DNA from: Ceratopteris richardii | Taxonomy: Eukaryota > Streptophyta > Polypodiopsida > Polypodiales > Pteridaceae | DNA length: 64,000 nucleotides | Assembly (NCBI GenBank): GCA_020310875.1 | Contig: CM035423.1 | Coordinates: forward strand, 124,021,164-124,085,163 | Reading direction: 5' to 3' | In this document: piece by piece, positions 11,211 to 20,428 of the stretch | Layout of the letters: each line of letters opens with the position of its first letter | How positions within the stretch are numbered: the first letter of the stretch is position 1 | The notes under the pieces: generated by a model | Database searches by the model: none | What the model was told of the DNA's origin: nothing | The model's input: only the letters and a program-made list of their open reading frames with translations | Made by a program: the position numbers and the translations under genes

Positions 11211-11760
11211 AAGAGAGATTTCTATCAAGCTATAAATAACTTCATTTGGACAAGTTTTGGCTAGGAAGCACAACTAACAAAGATCAACTACCTGTCCACA
11301 CAAGTATGCTAAAGAATTGAACTTCACTCTTGGACTGATAAGTCCTTGAATATATACTGTTTGAGGAAGATATTTGGGACAAAGGAATTTCACACAAATA
11401 GATTTCCAACAAGCTAAAAATCAAGTAAGTTGGATGAGTTTTGGTTAGGAAACTCAACTGACCAAAATAGACCACCCCAGTACACTAGTATACTACAAAA
11501 CTAGACTTCTCACAGATATCTCTAGAATATAAATACTTTGAATCAGATATTTGAGTCCAAGAAATTACATACAAAGAGATTTCCAACAAGCCAAAAGTCA
11601 AGCAATTTGGATACATTTTGGTTGGAACATTTAACGGACCAAACTAGACTACCTATCTACATAGGTATGCTAAAAAATTAGACTTCACTCTTTGATTGAT
11701 ATCTCACATATTATATAATGTATGAAGAAAATATCTGAGACACATAACGTACACAAGATA
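11211..11760 (-). repeat. Three tandem ~185-bp repeats inside the copia-3 LTR
   Basis: Three diverged units follow each other at about 11,211-11,397, 11,398-11,576 and 11,577-11,759. Each has the sequence of landmarks GATTTC..CAAG, TTTTGG, CTAGACT or TTGAACT, and ending ACA(A)CAAA or similar. They lie downstream of the LTR TATA box, so they belong to the R/U5 part of the transcript. Confidence 0.65.
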
Positions 11761-11955
11761 AGCTTTTGAATGAGTGTTTCAACGCAAGAAATGGTTACAT
11801 ATACACTGAGATATGAGCTTCACAACAGAGTGGTGTACAAAATGATGTGCGGCTAGAAGGAGTCTATGGGAAGACAAAATGACAAAATGACTAGATCGGA
11901 TTATTGGGAGCTCTTGCCTCTTTCTCTCCTTATTAAGAACATGCTCCCACTCCAC

Positions 11956-11962
11956 TTTTATA
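11956..11962 (-). promoter_or_regulatory. TATA box of the copia-3 LTR
   Basis: TATAAAA on the minus strand, preceded by a CCAAT-like CATTGGT, about 60 bp inside the proposed LTR start. Confidence 0.5.
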
Positions 11963-12022
11963 ACCAATGAGCATGTGAGGAATTTTTTGCCTCCTTCTTA
12001 ACTCACCACTTTGCCCACTACA

Positions 12023-12565
12023 TGCCAGTTACTATAAGGTAGATATTGTATCTTTTACTCATCATGAATTTTGACTATAATTTTTTCTTTCTTTCTTTCT
12101 CTTCTTTTCCTTTATCTCTATATTTGTTAAATTTATCCAAGCATAGCTCATGTGAAAATGATCTTGTACATTTATCTTCAACATTTTCTCGACATCTGGG
12201 TAGACGATTCAACTAACAGCTTCCATCTCAACTTGACTCCGATTGTACAATGACACGTTAAGATTTCAAGCTTTGAAGCATGTTCAGAGGGAATGAATAT
12301 CCGAATGCCCAAATGGCATATTATGAAGCAGAAAATCTTGAGCATATCTCTTAGAGAATGTAATCCTATGTTCAATCTACAAGTTAAAAGCATCAATATT
12401 TTATCCTCGTATGTAATAGAAGTCTTCTCAAAGAATTTATGTCTTCACATGGATGTTTTGTAGACGGGCTTTTACTGTTTGGAGGCTCTCACGTGGTTCT
12501 TGAAACTGTAAACTGGTGTATTTCAAAGTATATCATTACGCCCTTACAAAAAGTGTGTAAGGGTT
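12023..12565. other. Unassigned AT-rich stretch
   Basis: I see no coding domain here. There is a CT-rich run (CTTT repeats, about 12,083-12,115), and the sequence leads into the GA tract. Confidence 0.4.
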
Positions 12566-13335
12566 TGTGGGGGGAGTGGAAAAGAGAGTGTGTGTGTGTG
12601 AGTAACAGAGGGTGGAAGTAAATAGGAAAGAGAGAGAAAGAGAGTAGGGGAGAGAAAGAGGGAAAGGGAGTGAAAGAGAGTGGGAAAGAGAAAAAGAGAG
12701 AAAGGGTGAAGGAGAGTGAGGGCGTGTGTATGTGTTTGAGTATGTGTGTGAGAGGGTGTGTGGGAGGGTATGTGTGTGTGAGAGAGAGAGAGAGAGTAAG
12801 CAAGAAAAAGAGATAGCATGTGTGTGTCTGAGTGAAAGAGAAAAAGTGAGGGAAAGAGGGGAAGAGAAGAAGAGAGTGGCAAAGAGAGAGGAAAGAAATA
12901 GGTGCATGTGGAAGTGTGTGAGAGTGGGTTAAATGGGGAAAAAAGAAAGTAAGGGAGAGTGAATGAGAAGGAGGAAAAGAGGGTGAGGGAGACAGATAGA
13001 AAGAAAGGGAGTAGGAGAAGGAAAGAGAGTGAGAGTGTGTGTATCTGGGTGCAAGAAGGGACATGTGGAAAAGGCAAGAGTAAGAGAGAGTTGGAGAGGA
13101 ACAAAAAAGGATAGTGCAAGATAGAGAGATGAAGAGAGAGAGAGAGAGATATAGAGATTGAGAGAGAGAGAGAGACAGAGTGAGTATAGGATTGTGTGCA
13201 AGTGTAAGTAAGAAAGAGTGGGAAGAAAGGAAGTGTACATGAAAGAGTGGGATGAATTGAGCAAGAGCGAGGAGTTAGGAATAAGGGAAGAGTAAGAGAA
13301 AGAGAAAGAAGGTGAGTAGGGAGAAAGAGAAATCG
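12566..13335 (+). repeat. GA-rich (purine) low-complexity tract
   Basis: About 770 bp consist almost only of G and A with interspersed GTGTGT runs, for example (GA) runs at 12,780-12,796, 13,132-13,150 and 13,160-13,175. The long Ser/Leu/Pro/His open frames on the opposite strand in all three phases are a by-product of this composition. Confidence 0.9.
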
Positions 13336-14195
13336 CAAGAAGCAACCATTGTAGATTGGATCTCCATGTGCATGTACATTTAGGTTTCCATTCCTCTCAT
13401 TTCCACAAATACATTTGGATGCAATTGTGGACTTAGGATAAGAAAAGTTGACCTAGTATTAGAAGTTTGAGCAAAATATCATTGTGTGTAAGCATTTTCT
13501 CTTGGGCATAGGACCTTACCAGTATTAAACTTCAAATCTCAATTGGTAATAATGTTTACCTTTTTCTATTTGATTTACATCATTATCTTGGATGGAATCA
13601 AGTGAGAGATCTAAAACAAAGTGTTCATGAAACTTTGAGATTTGTTAAGTTACCATCCTACCTAGGATGCATGAAAAATTACACGAGAAAAAGTAAAATC
13701 TCTTTGATTATTTTTAGAACCTTTTCAAATAACTTTCTCTATCTCTTTTATTTAGAGTAATATCTGAGTACTCTAGGTTCTCATGTATACATGAATTCTT
13801 GACCACTGAAATTGCAAGAAAAATTAATTCTTTGAGTGTAACGTCCTAGCTTTGTTCCTTAATTTCTCTTACTTTTTGTTAAGCAAGACAAACTTCTTTT
13901 ACGTAATGTAAACTTTACATTAATTATTTGATACCAAAGTATCATCTTCATAAGGAGTTTCTAGATATTTGGTTTTCAAAGTTTTATCTTTGCAAATATC
14001 TAGCTTCTCTTCTTCTTGAATGTCATGCTTTAAACTAAAAGTAAGCTAATTAAATAGAAATATACATTCGTTTATTTATTTTCATATCCTTGGCAAACAA
14101 AAGTGGATTTCATTCATGCTAATGCATGTTCTTGCATGTACCGAGTAATTCAAGTATCAGTTTACTCTAAGCATGCTTAAATTTGATGCACTTCA
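13336..14195. other. Intergenic, nothing recognised
   Basis: This is AT-rich sequence with no ORF of note, no repeat match elsewhere in the window, and no RNA gene I can identify. Confidence 0.4.
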
Positions 14196-14490
14196 TGGAT
14201 AACGAGATCTATGAATATGAAACACCATTGGAACCTAATTGGGAGTCCGAATACTCCAATGTGATGTATAAAAATCCAAAACCTAGGTCCCAATTAAGAC
14301 AAATGAGACCTCAACCCCCTAGAGGACCATGTTACAAATGTCAAGGAGATCACTTTATTTGTGATTGTCTGCTTCCTCCACCAATGAAACCCTAAACCAT
14401 AGTGATCCAAAAATTTTGTCTTGATTGTGGAAAGGAACATCTCCTAATAGATTGTCCTAAAAATCTATCCATTAGGGAAACTATTTAGAA
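14196..14490 (+). pseudogene. Family A gag zinc-knuckle fragment
   Basis: This short piece matches 62,010-62,290. It has YEYETPLEPNWESEYSNVMY, then two zinc knuckles, CYKCQGDHFICDC and, after a stop, CLDCGKEHLLIDC. Both knuckles keep their CCHC residues, more than the copy at 62 kb does. Neither flank continues as gypsy sequence, so it is a ~300-bp scrap about 400 bp upstream of the H3-like gene. Confidence 0.7.
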
Positions 14491-14843
14491 GAAATGTTCA
14501 ATTGGTTTTTGCGTGCGACATTCGCTAGAAAATATGTAATGGAACGAGCATGTGAGTCATGAATAGCAAAGATTACACGAAAGCTACAACATGATATTGC
14601 AAGAGAGAAGTGGATGTCATCATCAGGACCTGTACATCATGCCCAGTGGCGTGCACAAAGAGTCCGCGAGGGTTCTACTTGGAAATAGTTTCCAAACTCT
14701 TAAAATGCATTATTCTTTTCAAGGTTTTTATAACCCCTTTCACTTCAAATAAAATTTTATTGTTTGTTTGAATATACTTTTAATGTCTTAAAACTAATTT
14801 TTATCCATTTAAATGTGAAAAGGACAATTCTTAAGTGAAACCC

Positions 14844-14851
14844 TATAAATA
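14844..14851 (+). promoter_or_regulatory. TATA box upstream of the H3-like gene
   Basis: CCCTATAAATAGAGG lies 42 bp upstream of the proposed ATG at 14,893, the spacing expected for a plant core promoter with a short 5' leader. Confidence 0.5.
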
Positions 14852-14892
14852 GAGGTGTCCTTCCTCATTTTACCACTTTACAACCTAAGAGA

Positions 14893-15775
14893 ATGGCATG
14901 CACAAAGTAGACTGCTAGGAAGGATCATGTCCTCTACCCTAGCCATGTGCAAGGTACTCAATGCCCAACATGGATGACACTCCACAAGAAGCGTCGAACC
15001 ACAAGCAACTCTTCCAGATGAAACTCAGGTGCAGGGACACAGTCCGGTAGCATTCCATCGCGGGGGGATGAAGCTTCATCAGATAGAGATGTATCCCAAG
15101 AAATGTTATTCCCCTCCCGCATCTGATGATGAGCCCCCAGTCAGGACACCAATCAAGGCAAGGCCCAAACAACGAGGACATAGGCAAGTTGTGATTGAAA
15201 CATCAAATTTATCGAGTTCCTTAGATGAAGAAAGTATAAATGAGCCACCATGGAACAATGATGATATCCCCGTGAACCATCAAGTAACACAAGGAGGCAA
15301 GACACTCCCCCCAGGACAAGGACAAAGACCAACCGATGAAGAAAGAGAACAAGGTCGGGCAGAGGAAGTAAATGATGAGGCACGACCATCTAGGCATCCT
15401 CCAAGAAGAAAGAAGAACTATCAACCACGTCGTAGACCACAACGACCACAAACCAACATCCCCCCAAATGCAAGAGCACCACAAAGGCGCAGAAAGCAAA
15501 CCAGAGCTTTTGCAAAGATTCGGCACCATCAAAAGTCTGTGGAGCTTCTTATTCCACGAAGGTCATTTGCAAGAGTTGTGAAGGAAGAGATCCAACGCTA
15601 TTGTGCTGGACTTCGTATCCAAGGGATAGCCATTGAAGATCTCCAAGAAGTTGCAGAGGCGTATCTTATATCAATGTTGGAGGACTCTAACCTATGTGGC
15701 ATCCATGCAAAGAGAGTGACAATACAACCTAAAGATTTGCAGCTAGCTAGGAGAATTAGAGGGAATAACCCTTAA
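14893..15775 (+). pseudogene. Histone H3-like gene with long N-terminal tail (CENH3-like)
   Basis: The last ~90 codons form an H3 histone fold: the alpha-N part ([13 protein letters not shown]), alpha-1 ([12 protein letters not shown]), LQEVAEAYL in alpha-2, and the near-invariant C-terminal block [20 protein letters not shown] ending RRIRG. By hand about 50 of 89 positions match canonical H3 as I recall it, with the divergence in alpha-N to alpha-2. LLIP in place of LLIR and the long tail resemble centromeric H3, but loop 1 has canonical length. At 14,893 the H3 start MARTKQTARK is recognisable with two single C-to-T changes, giving Cys at 2 and a stop at 6. The fold is 1 base out of phase with it, and its own frame is open from about 14,981. 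The tail (~200 codons) is rich in Arg, Pro, Gln and acidic stretches. There is no intron. It is likely a recent pseudogene, or a gene starting at an internal ATG (15,068). Confidence 0.75.
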
Positions 15776-16037
15776 AAAAAAATTTGTACTCCCTTGTTTG
15801 GAGAACCTTTTGTATATCCCATATGATGAATATTTTGTAAATCCCAAATGATGAATATAATCTTTGTCTTCTCATATTTTCTCTCCCAAGTGTTTATCGC
15901 TTAGTGTAAATGTTTTGAAGTTTATTTCTCCTATGTTTCTAGGTGTCTTTTTCCAGTACCTCTTTGAAGTGTTTTTCATGGTTGTATCATTCATTTCTAT
16001 GTACTTGTTGTAATTGGTAATGCTATTAATGCATTTC
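15776..16037 (+). other. 3' flank of the H3-like gene
   Basis: This AT-rich stretch begins with an A run directly after the stop codon. It has a short near-repeat (CCCAWATGATGAATAT) at about 15,818 and 15,842. No ORF is seen. Confidence 0.4.
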
Positions 16038-16158
16038 ATGGCTTAAAAATGCCAAAAAAAGGCCTGCCACAGAAACGCGGGGATGGGCCCTGCAAAAGTT
16101 TTGCAGGGCCTATCCCCGCGTTTCTGTGGCAAGCCTTTTTTTGGCATTTCCAAGCCAT
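16038..16158. repeat. 121-bp near-perfect hairpin, copy 1
   Basis: Two 60-base arms pair at 56 of 60 positions around a single central base (16,098). The tips read ATGGCTT/AAGCCAT and the core is GC-rich (CAGAAACGCGGGGAT) with an A7/T7 run. The arms would form an almost uninterrupted stem if transcribed. It could be a foldback (MITE-like) element or a small-RNA precursor. It has no coding capacity. Confidence 0.85.
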
Positions 16159-16410
16159 CAAAACACATGCCATGCACATTGGGGCATATGATTGGCCTTG
16201 GCTAGAGTGCACTGCATGCTAACCCCCTGACCAATAGCTAAACAATGTTTATGAACATACATGTACTTATTTACTGCTGCATGCTTATATGCACCCAGAG
16301 GAGTCTTAACTTTCTCTAATTATTGCACATAAGAAGAATTCCACAATTCCCCAAGTGAAGGTGCTAATTGAGGGAGATAGACTTGCAATATAGGTAAGCT
16401 AGTGCATAGG

Positions 16411-16531
16411 ATGGCCTAGGAATGCAAAAAAAAGGCCTGCCACAGAAACATGGGGATGGGCCCTGCAAAAGTTTTGCAGGGCCCATCCCCGCGTTTCTGT
16501 GGCAAGCCCTTTTTTTGCATTCCTAGGCCAT
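16411..16531. repeat. 121-bp near-perfect hairpin, copy 2
   Basis: It has the same size, the same 1-base loop and the same core as copy 1, again with 56 of 60 paired positions. Its outermost ~15 bases differ (ATGGCCTAGGAATGC) but still pair with each other, so the tips have changed in a compensated way or come from a distinct founder. The two centres are 373 bp apart. Confidence 0.85.
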
Positions 16532-16682
16532 TGCATGCATTTTGGGCAACACAAATTAGAAGAAATAATGGAAAAAGATTGATTAAACTGTGCAAAAGTT
16601 ATGAGATTGTCAAAACCATAAAGATATAATAGATTGAATGCACATGGACATTAGAAAAACAATAATTGGTATTATAAAGTTT

Positions 16683-17889
16683 TTACAATTGGCTCTTGGC
16701 CTTGAGCCTCTCCACTACATTCTTTCTTCTCTGAAAAGATAGTGGAAATTGGTAAGTCAAAACTAATTGGGATATTAACTGAGGGTTTGTCAATCCAAGA
16801 CCTAAAGCTATTCCTATTTGACCTAATATTTTTCCTCTAAAGTTAACTCCTAGGGTAGTAAGGGCAAGGGACTTCCTAACTAGAAATATACAATTGGTCC
16901 CTTGCATTATTGTAGATAGGCACAAAACTTTGCTCAAGGCCTTCAGACACCAAGTCATGAAGTGTCCTTGAGGGGAAAAGTCCTTGTGGATTATGACAAA
17001 ATCTTGCTTTGGCAATTTTCCAATGTATTGTGCCAAGGAAGAGCCATGGCCCCGGGAAACACGGTCACCACCACTCCTTGCTGCAAATTTATCCACTTCA
17101 ATTGTTTCCTGCACATAGACAATCATAAAATTAAATAGATACATCTTGTATGAATATGAGACAACCATAAATGTCAGTAGAGACTTACATCTTGAAGCCT
17201 ATCTTCATCCTCTCCTCTTCCCATTGCATCTAGTGGAATCGATGAATGGGCTATGCCACTTTGCTCCACAACAGGGGATGTTGGAATCTTCTTCTCCAAA
17301 ATTCTTTCCCTTTTCTTCAGTGATATCTTGGTTGGCATGGCTCAAAATCTCTTCACACACAAATGCAATGGTGTCTGCAACTGAATCACCAAGTGGAATT
17401 GTTGCCTTTTCGATAATGTCAGAAGTGTTTTCCATGGGGACATCCGAGGTTGAGCAGAAAATACTAAGGCATTCGTCGAGGCGTAGACCGAATGCCTTCT
17501 CAATATCATGCAGGAACAAAAATTCCTCCCCGTTGACAAGTACAACTGAAAACATTTCCATCTCCACCTCTAGTAGAGTGGGTTCCACGGGGTCTAAGTT
17601 GGAGGGTGGATAGTTCTGTGTACTGGCTTCCTTTAATTTATCCTCTACTCCTTGAGGAAATTCTCTGGAAATTTTTTGACTCTCTTCTAATAAGTTGAGA
17701 GCTTTGGTCTGGGGTTCTTTCTTGTCATCTACAAAACCCCCAGTAACAAGATGGGCTAGGTCCATGGGTGAAGGTTCGGGCTCCTCATTGACAAAAAAGA
17801 TGGTTGTTGCTACGTAGGAAAGATATTTTCTTCCCATTTTCCTTTTCTTATTTAATTGTTTAATTAAGGGCACTGTGTCATCTAACAGG
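16683..17889 (-). pseudogene. Gene Y, distal part of exon 1 and exon 2 (unknown family)
   Basis: This is the downstream part of a minus-strand gene interrupted by copia-1. Removing copia-1 and one ACAGG duplication makes the frame at 17,889 continue the exon at 23,055-23,385 without a break. The distal part of exon 1 (17,189-17,889) is acidic and ends at a donor GAT|GTAAGT. An 80-bp intron (17,109-17,188) ends in TGTGCAG. Exon 2 has a conserved block (YIGKLPKQDFVIIHKDFSPQ) and hydrophobic segments, and ends at TAA 16,683-16,685. The exon-1 frame reaches a TGA at 17,205, and an extra C in the C4 run near 17,276 would explain the shift. Gene Z has the same block and intron place. The function is unknown. 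Confidence 0.6.
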
Positions 17890-18120
17890 TGTTGATATAT
17901 TTAGGTAGTGATGTGTGTGAACACTCTAGGACTGTCGGGGCACTTTTTTCCCTCTTTAGGAGGTTTTTTTCCCCCGGCTTGTATATACGCCTATTGCCCT
18001 AATGGGCTACTTATCTTTGTACATTCTCTAGTAATACATTCAGTATTGTGTGTTTGTGCTCCAAGCTTCTTCTACTTCCTTGTGCTGTTCGCGTGCTTCC
18101 GCAGACGTCTATCTCCAACA
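17890..18120 (+). repeat. copia-1 5' LTR
   Basis: It starts TGTTGATATATTTAGG and ends CTCCAACA, 231 bp. It differs from the 3' LTR at the fifth base and at one C/T site in the GGACTG(T/C)CGGGG block. Confidence 0.95.
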
Positions 18121-18122
18121 AT

Positions 18123-18134
18123 TGGTATCAGAGC
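18123..18134 (+). other. tRNA-iMet primer binding site (copia-1)
   Basis: TGGTATCAGAGC, two bases after the 5' LTR. Confidence 0.92.
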
Positions 18135-18475
18135 AGGTCGTCGCTTCTTCTAGGGCGCCGTCGACACTCCTCCGTTTGCAGTCTCAGATTCGCACGAAAT
18201 TTGGTGAGCATACTCAGGGTGTTTCCGAGATCAAAACGGCTTTGCTCTGTGGTGCCAAAATCGCGATCTGAGCTCGTTTCAGCCTCCGAACACACTATCG
18301 CAGCGCTTATGCAGGCTATTTCGTCCTTTTGTGCCAAAGGTATATACCAGTTTCTGTTCGCCAGTTTAAGCGTCTCGAAGTTTGCTACAGGTCTAGCAGA
18401 ACTCGTCTGGGCAGTTCCGTTCAACTTTTTGAGATACAGTCAATTTTTTGCATCAAGGTATTTTAGTCACCGGCC

Positions 18476-20428
18476 ATGGCTGAAAGCAGTGATGTATTCC
18501 GTATGTTGGCTGTTGAGGATAAGTTGGATGGTACCAACTACCCATTATGGGCTTATATGATGCGACATGTACTGGTTGCAAAAGGACTGTGGAACATTGT
18601 GCAGGGTGTTGAAAGACGTCCTGTTACACCTGCGACTACAGGTACTACAAATACACGTGCTGGAGGTACTGGAGCTGATGAAGATGGTGTCGAAGATGAT
18701 ATTCCGCAGATTCCTGTTCGTGCTGCTGTTTCTGTTGCACCTATTGCAGAGCAGATTCGTTGGGATGGCAGAGATGCCCAGGCACATGCATTGATAGCTT
18801 TGTCTGTCAAACGTGCCATTATTCCTCACATTCGCTCTTGCAGAACAGCAAAGGATGCTTGGGATACACTTACCACTTTGTACCAGGCTAGGAATGAGGC
18901 TCGTGTTGCTTACCTCCGAAAACAGTTGGAGAGTGAGCACATGAATGAAGGTGATTCTATGGACAATTTTCTTACAAAGATCAAAGACCTGAAGGAACAA
19001 TTGATTTCTGCTGATGAGGTTATACCAGATAGCTCACTTGTGCAGACCGTTCTGAATGGTCTTCCTGATTCATATCAGAGTTTTGCCTCTACTCTTCGGT
19101 TGATGATGAAAGGCAATCCGAATGCCTTGTCATTTGAAGAATTAGTCTCTGCTCTGTTGCAGGAAGATCAGTCCAGGCAGAACAGGTCCATTATGCGTGT
19201 TGCAGATCAAGCTTTCCTGGCTAGTCAAAAGGGCAAAGGAAAATGGAGCTCTTCTACTAGTAAGCAAAAATCTACAAATGCTGCACAATCGAAGAACCAG
19301 GATAAAGATGAAAAGAAATCAGAAAAGCAGAAATTGTTCTGCAAGTACTGTAAAGGAAATGATCATATTATAAAGAACTGTCCAAAACTGGCTGCTAAAG
19401 AGGCAAAGAAGAAAGAGGCTGGAATGGTTGTTGCAGAGGCCTCTACATCAAAAACAGAGTCTGCAAATCTTGTGCAGGAAGAAGAATGGGCGTTTACTAC
19501 TGTCTGCAGTTTTGACCCATCTTCTCATGATCAGTGCATGTCTGTAGTAGACTCAGATGTTTGGTACTTTGACAGTGGGGCGACCAAACATATTACCTCA
19601 CAGCGCAGTTTCTTCTCTTCACTCGAGCCTGCCCCTACAGGGAATACTGTCACATGCGCCAATAACTCCTCTTATCCTGTTATGGGAGTTGGTAAGATCA
19701 TTCTGACTACTGCTGATGGTAGTTCTTTCACTTTGTCAGATGCTTTATTTGTGCCAGGGATCAAAAAGAATCTGTTATCAGTTTCTGCATTAGCCAAGAT
19801 TGGCTTGGTTGTGAAATTTGTTGATGACAGGTGTACAGTCCATGATCTCTCAAATGGCGATGTGATTATTGCTTCTGGCATCTTATGTCGTGGGTTGTAT
19901 AAGCTCATAGACTATGAAAGATCTGTGAATGATTCGGCATGTGCACTTCATGATTCTCAGGCTATGTCAGATGCAAAGCTTTGGCATGCACGCTTTGGTC
20001 ATCTGAATTTTGCTAGTTTGTTACGCCTGCAGAAATCTGAAATGGTGTCCTCTTTGCCCAAACTTGAGGCACCTGGAAAACATGTTTGTGAAGGCTGTAT
20101 TTTGGGCAAAATGCAGCGTTCTTCCTTTCCAAAAGATGGTTCAGTTCGGGCTACACAGAAATTGCAGCTTGTACATAGTGATGTCTGTGGTCCTATGCAG
20201 ACACCCTCTTTTGGAAATTACCTTTACTTCGTGACTTTCATTGATGATTTTTCCAGGCATGCATGGGTATATCCACTCAAAGCAAAGTCCGAAGTGTTCA
20301 TGTGCTTCAAACAGTTTTTGGTTTTAGCTGAAAATCTGTCAGCATGTAAAATGGGCACCCTCCATTCTGATCGGGGGGGGAATATATGTCTTCAAATTTT
20401 AATGCATTTCTGGCTGAACGTGGGATAA
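18476..20428 (+). CDS. copia-1 gag, protease and integrase N-terminal part
   Basis: The 650-codon frame begins at an ATG (MAESSDVFRML) about 340 bp after the primer site. Residues 1-250 are the gag UBN2-type domain (LDGTNYPLWAYMMRHVLVAKG). A CCHC zinc knuckle (CKYCKGNDHIIKNC) lies near 288 and the protease active site (WYFDSGATKHI) near 365. The integrase zinc segment (LWHARFGHLN, CEGCILGKMQ) lies near 500-550, and the integrase core has HSDVCGPM near 566 and HSDRGG near 632. Directly after this motif the frame leaves the polyprotein, at a run of eight G, and ends 15 codons later at a TAA. The rest of pol is in the -1 frame. The protein would build particles, process itself and integrate cDNA. 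Confidence 0.92.
   Translation: MAESSDVFRMLAVEDKLDGTNYPLWAYMMRHVLVAKGLWNIVQGVERRPVTPATTGTTNTRAGGTGADEDGVEDDIPQIPVRAAVSVAPIAEQIRWDGRDAQAHALIALSVKRAIIPHIRSCRTAKDAWDTLTTLYQARNEARVAYLRKQLESEHMNEGDSMDNFLTKIKDLKEQLISADEVIPDSSLVQTVLNGLPDSYQSFASTLRLMMKGNPNALSFEELVSALLQEDQSRQNRSIMRVADQAFLASQKGKGKWSSSTSKQKSTNAAQSKNQDKDEKKSEKQKLFCKYCKGNDHIIKNCPKLAAKEAKKKEAGMVVAEASTSKTESANLVQEEEWAFTTVCSFDPSSHDQCMSVVDSDVWYFDSGATKHITSQRSFFSSLEPAPTGNTVTCANNSSYPVMGVGKIILTTADGSSFTLSDALFVPGIKKNLLSVSALAKIGLVVKFVDDRCTVHDLSNGDVIIASGILCRGLYKLIDYERSVNDSACALHDSQAMSDAKLWHARFGHLNFASLLRLQKSEMVSSLPKLEAPGKHVCEGCILGKMQRSSFPKDGSVRATQKLQLVHSDVCGPMQTPSFGNYLYFVTFIDDFSRHAWVYPLKAKSEVFMCFKQFLVLAENLSACKMGTLHSDRGGNICLQILMHFWLNVG

Larger units (their letters stand above)
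6740..12022 (-). mobile_element. Ty1/copia element copia-3, 3'-truncated
   Basis: From right to left on the minus strand the element has a 5' LTR, a tRNA-iMet primer site, gag, protease, integrase, RT and RNase H, the Pseudoviridae order. It stops inside the RNase H C-terminus at about 6,740 where gypsy sequence begins, so the polypurine tract and 3' LTR are lost. Several stops and frame changes, including one in the RT active-site segment, make it inactive. Confidence 0.8.
11061..12022 (-). repeat. 5' LTR of copia-3
   Basis: The inner end is fixed by the primer site. The outer end is proposed at a TGTAGTGGGC start on the minus strand, giving 962 bp, without a second LTR to confirm it. A TATA box lies near the outer end, so most of the LTR (including its tandem repeats) would be transcribed leader. 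Confidence 0.5.

Noticed and set aside
12489-13345. Long Ser/Leu/His/Pro open frames on the minus strand in all three phases
   Set aside because: They are the complement of the GA-rich tract. Open frames in every phase with the same composition are an effect of base content.
15153-15532. Antisense open frames over the H3-like gene
   Set aside because: They lie opposite a frame with clear homology and have no recognisable motif.
14893-15775. A firm CENH3 assignment
   Set aside because: Loop 1 has the canonical H3 length, and most identity is to the general H3 C-terminus. CENH3-like is as far as the sequence goes.
17205-17340. An alternative frame starting MPTKISLKK that leads into gene Y exon 2
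   Set aside because: It has an ATG, but no promoter at that place, and the longer exon-1 frame connects through the copia-1 junction. A 1-base insertion explains the data more simply, though internal initiation cannot be excluded.
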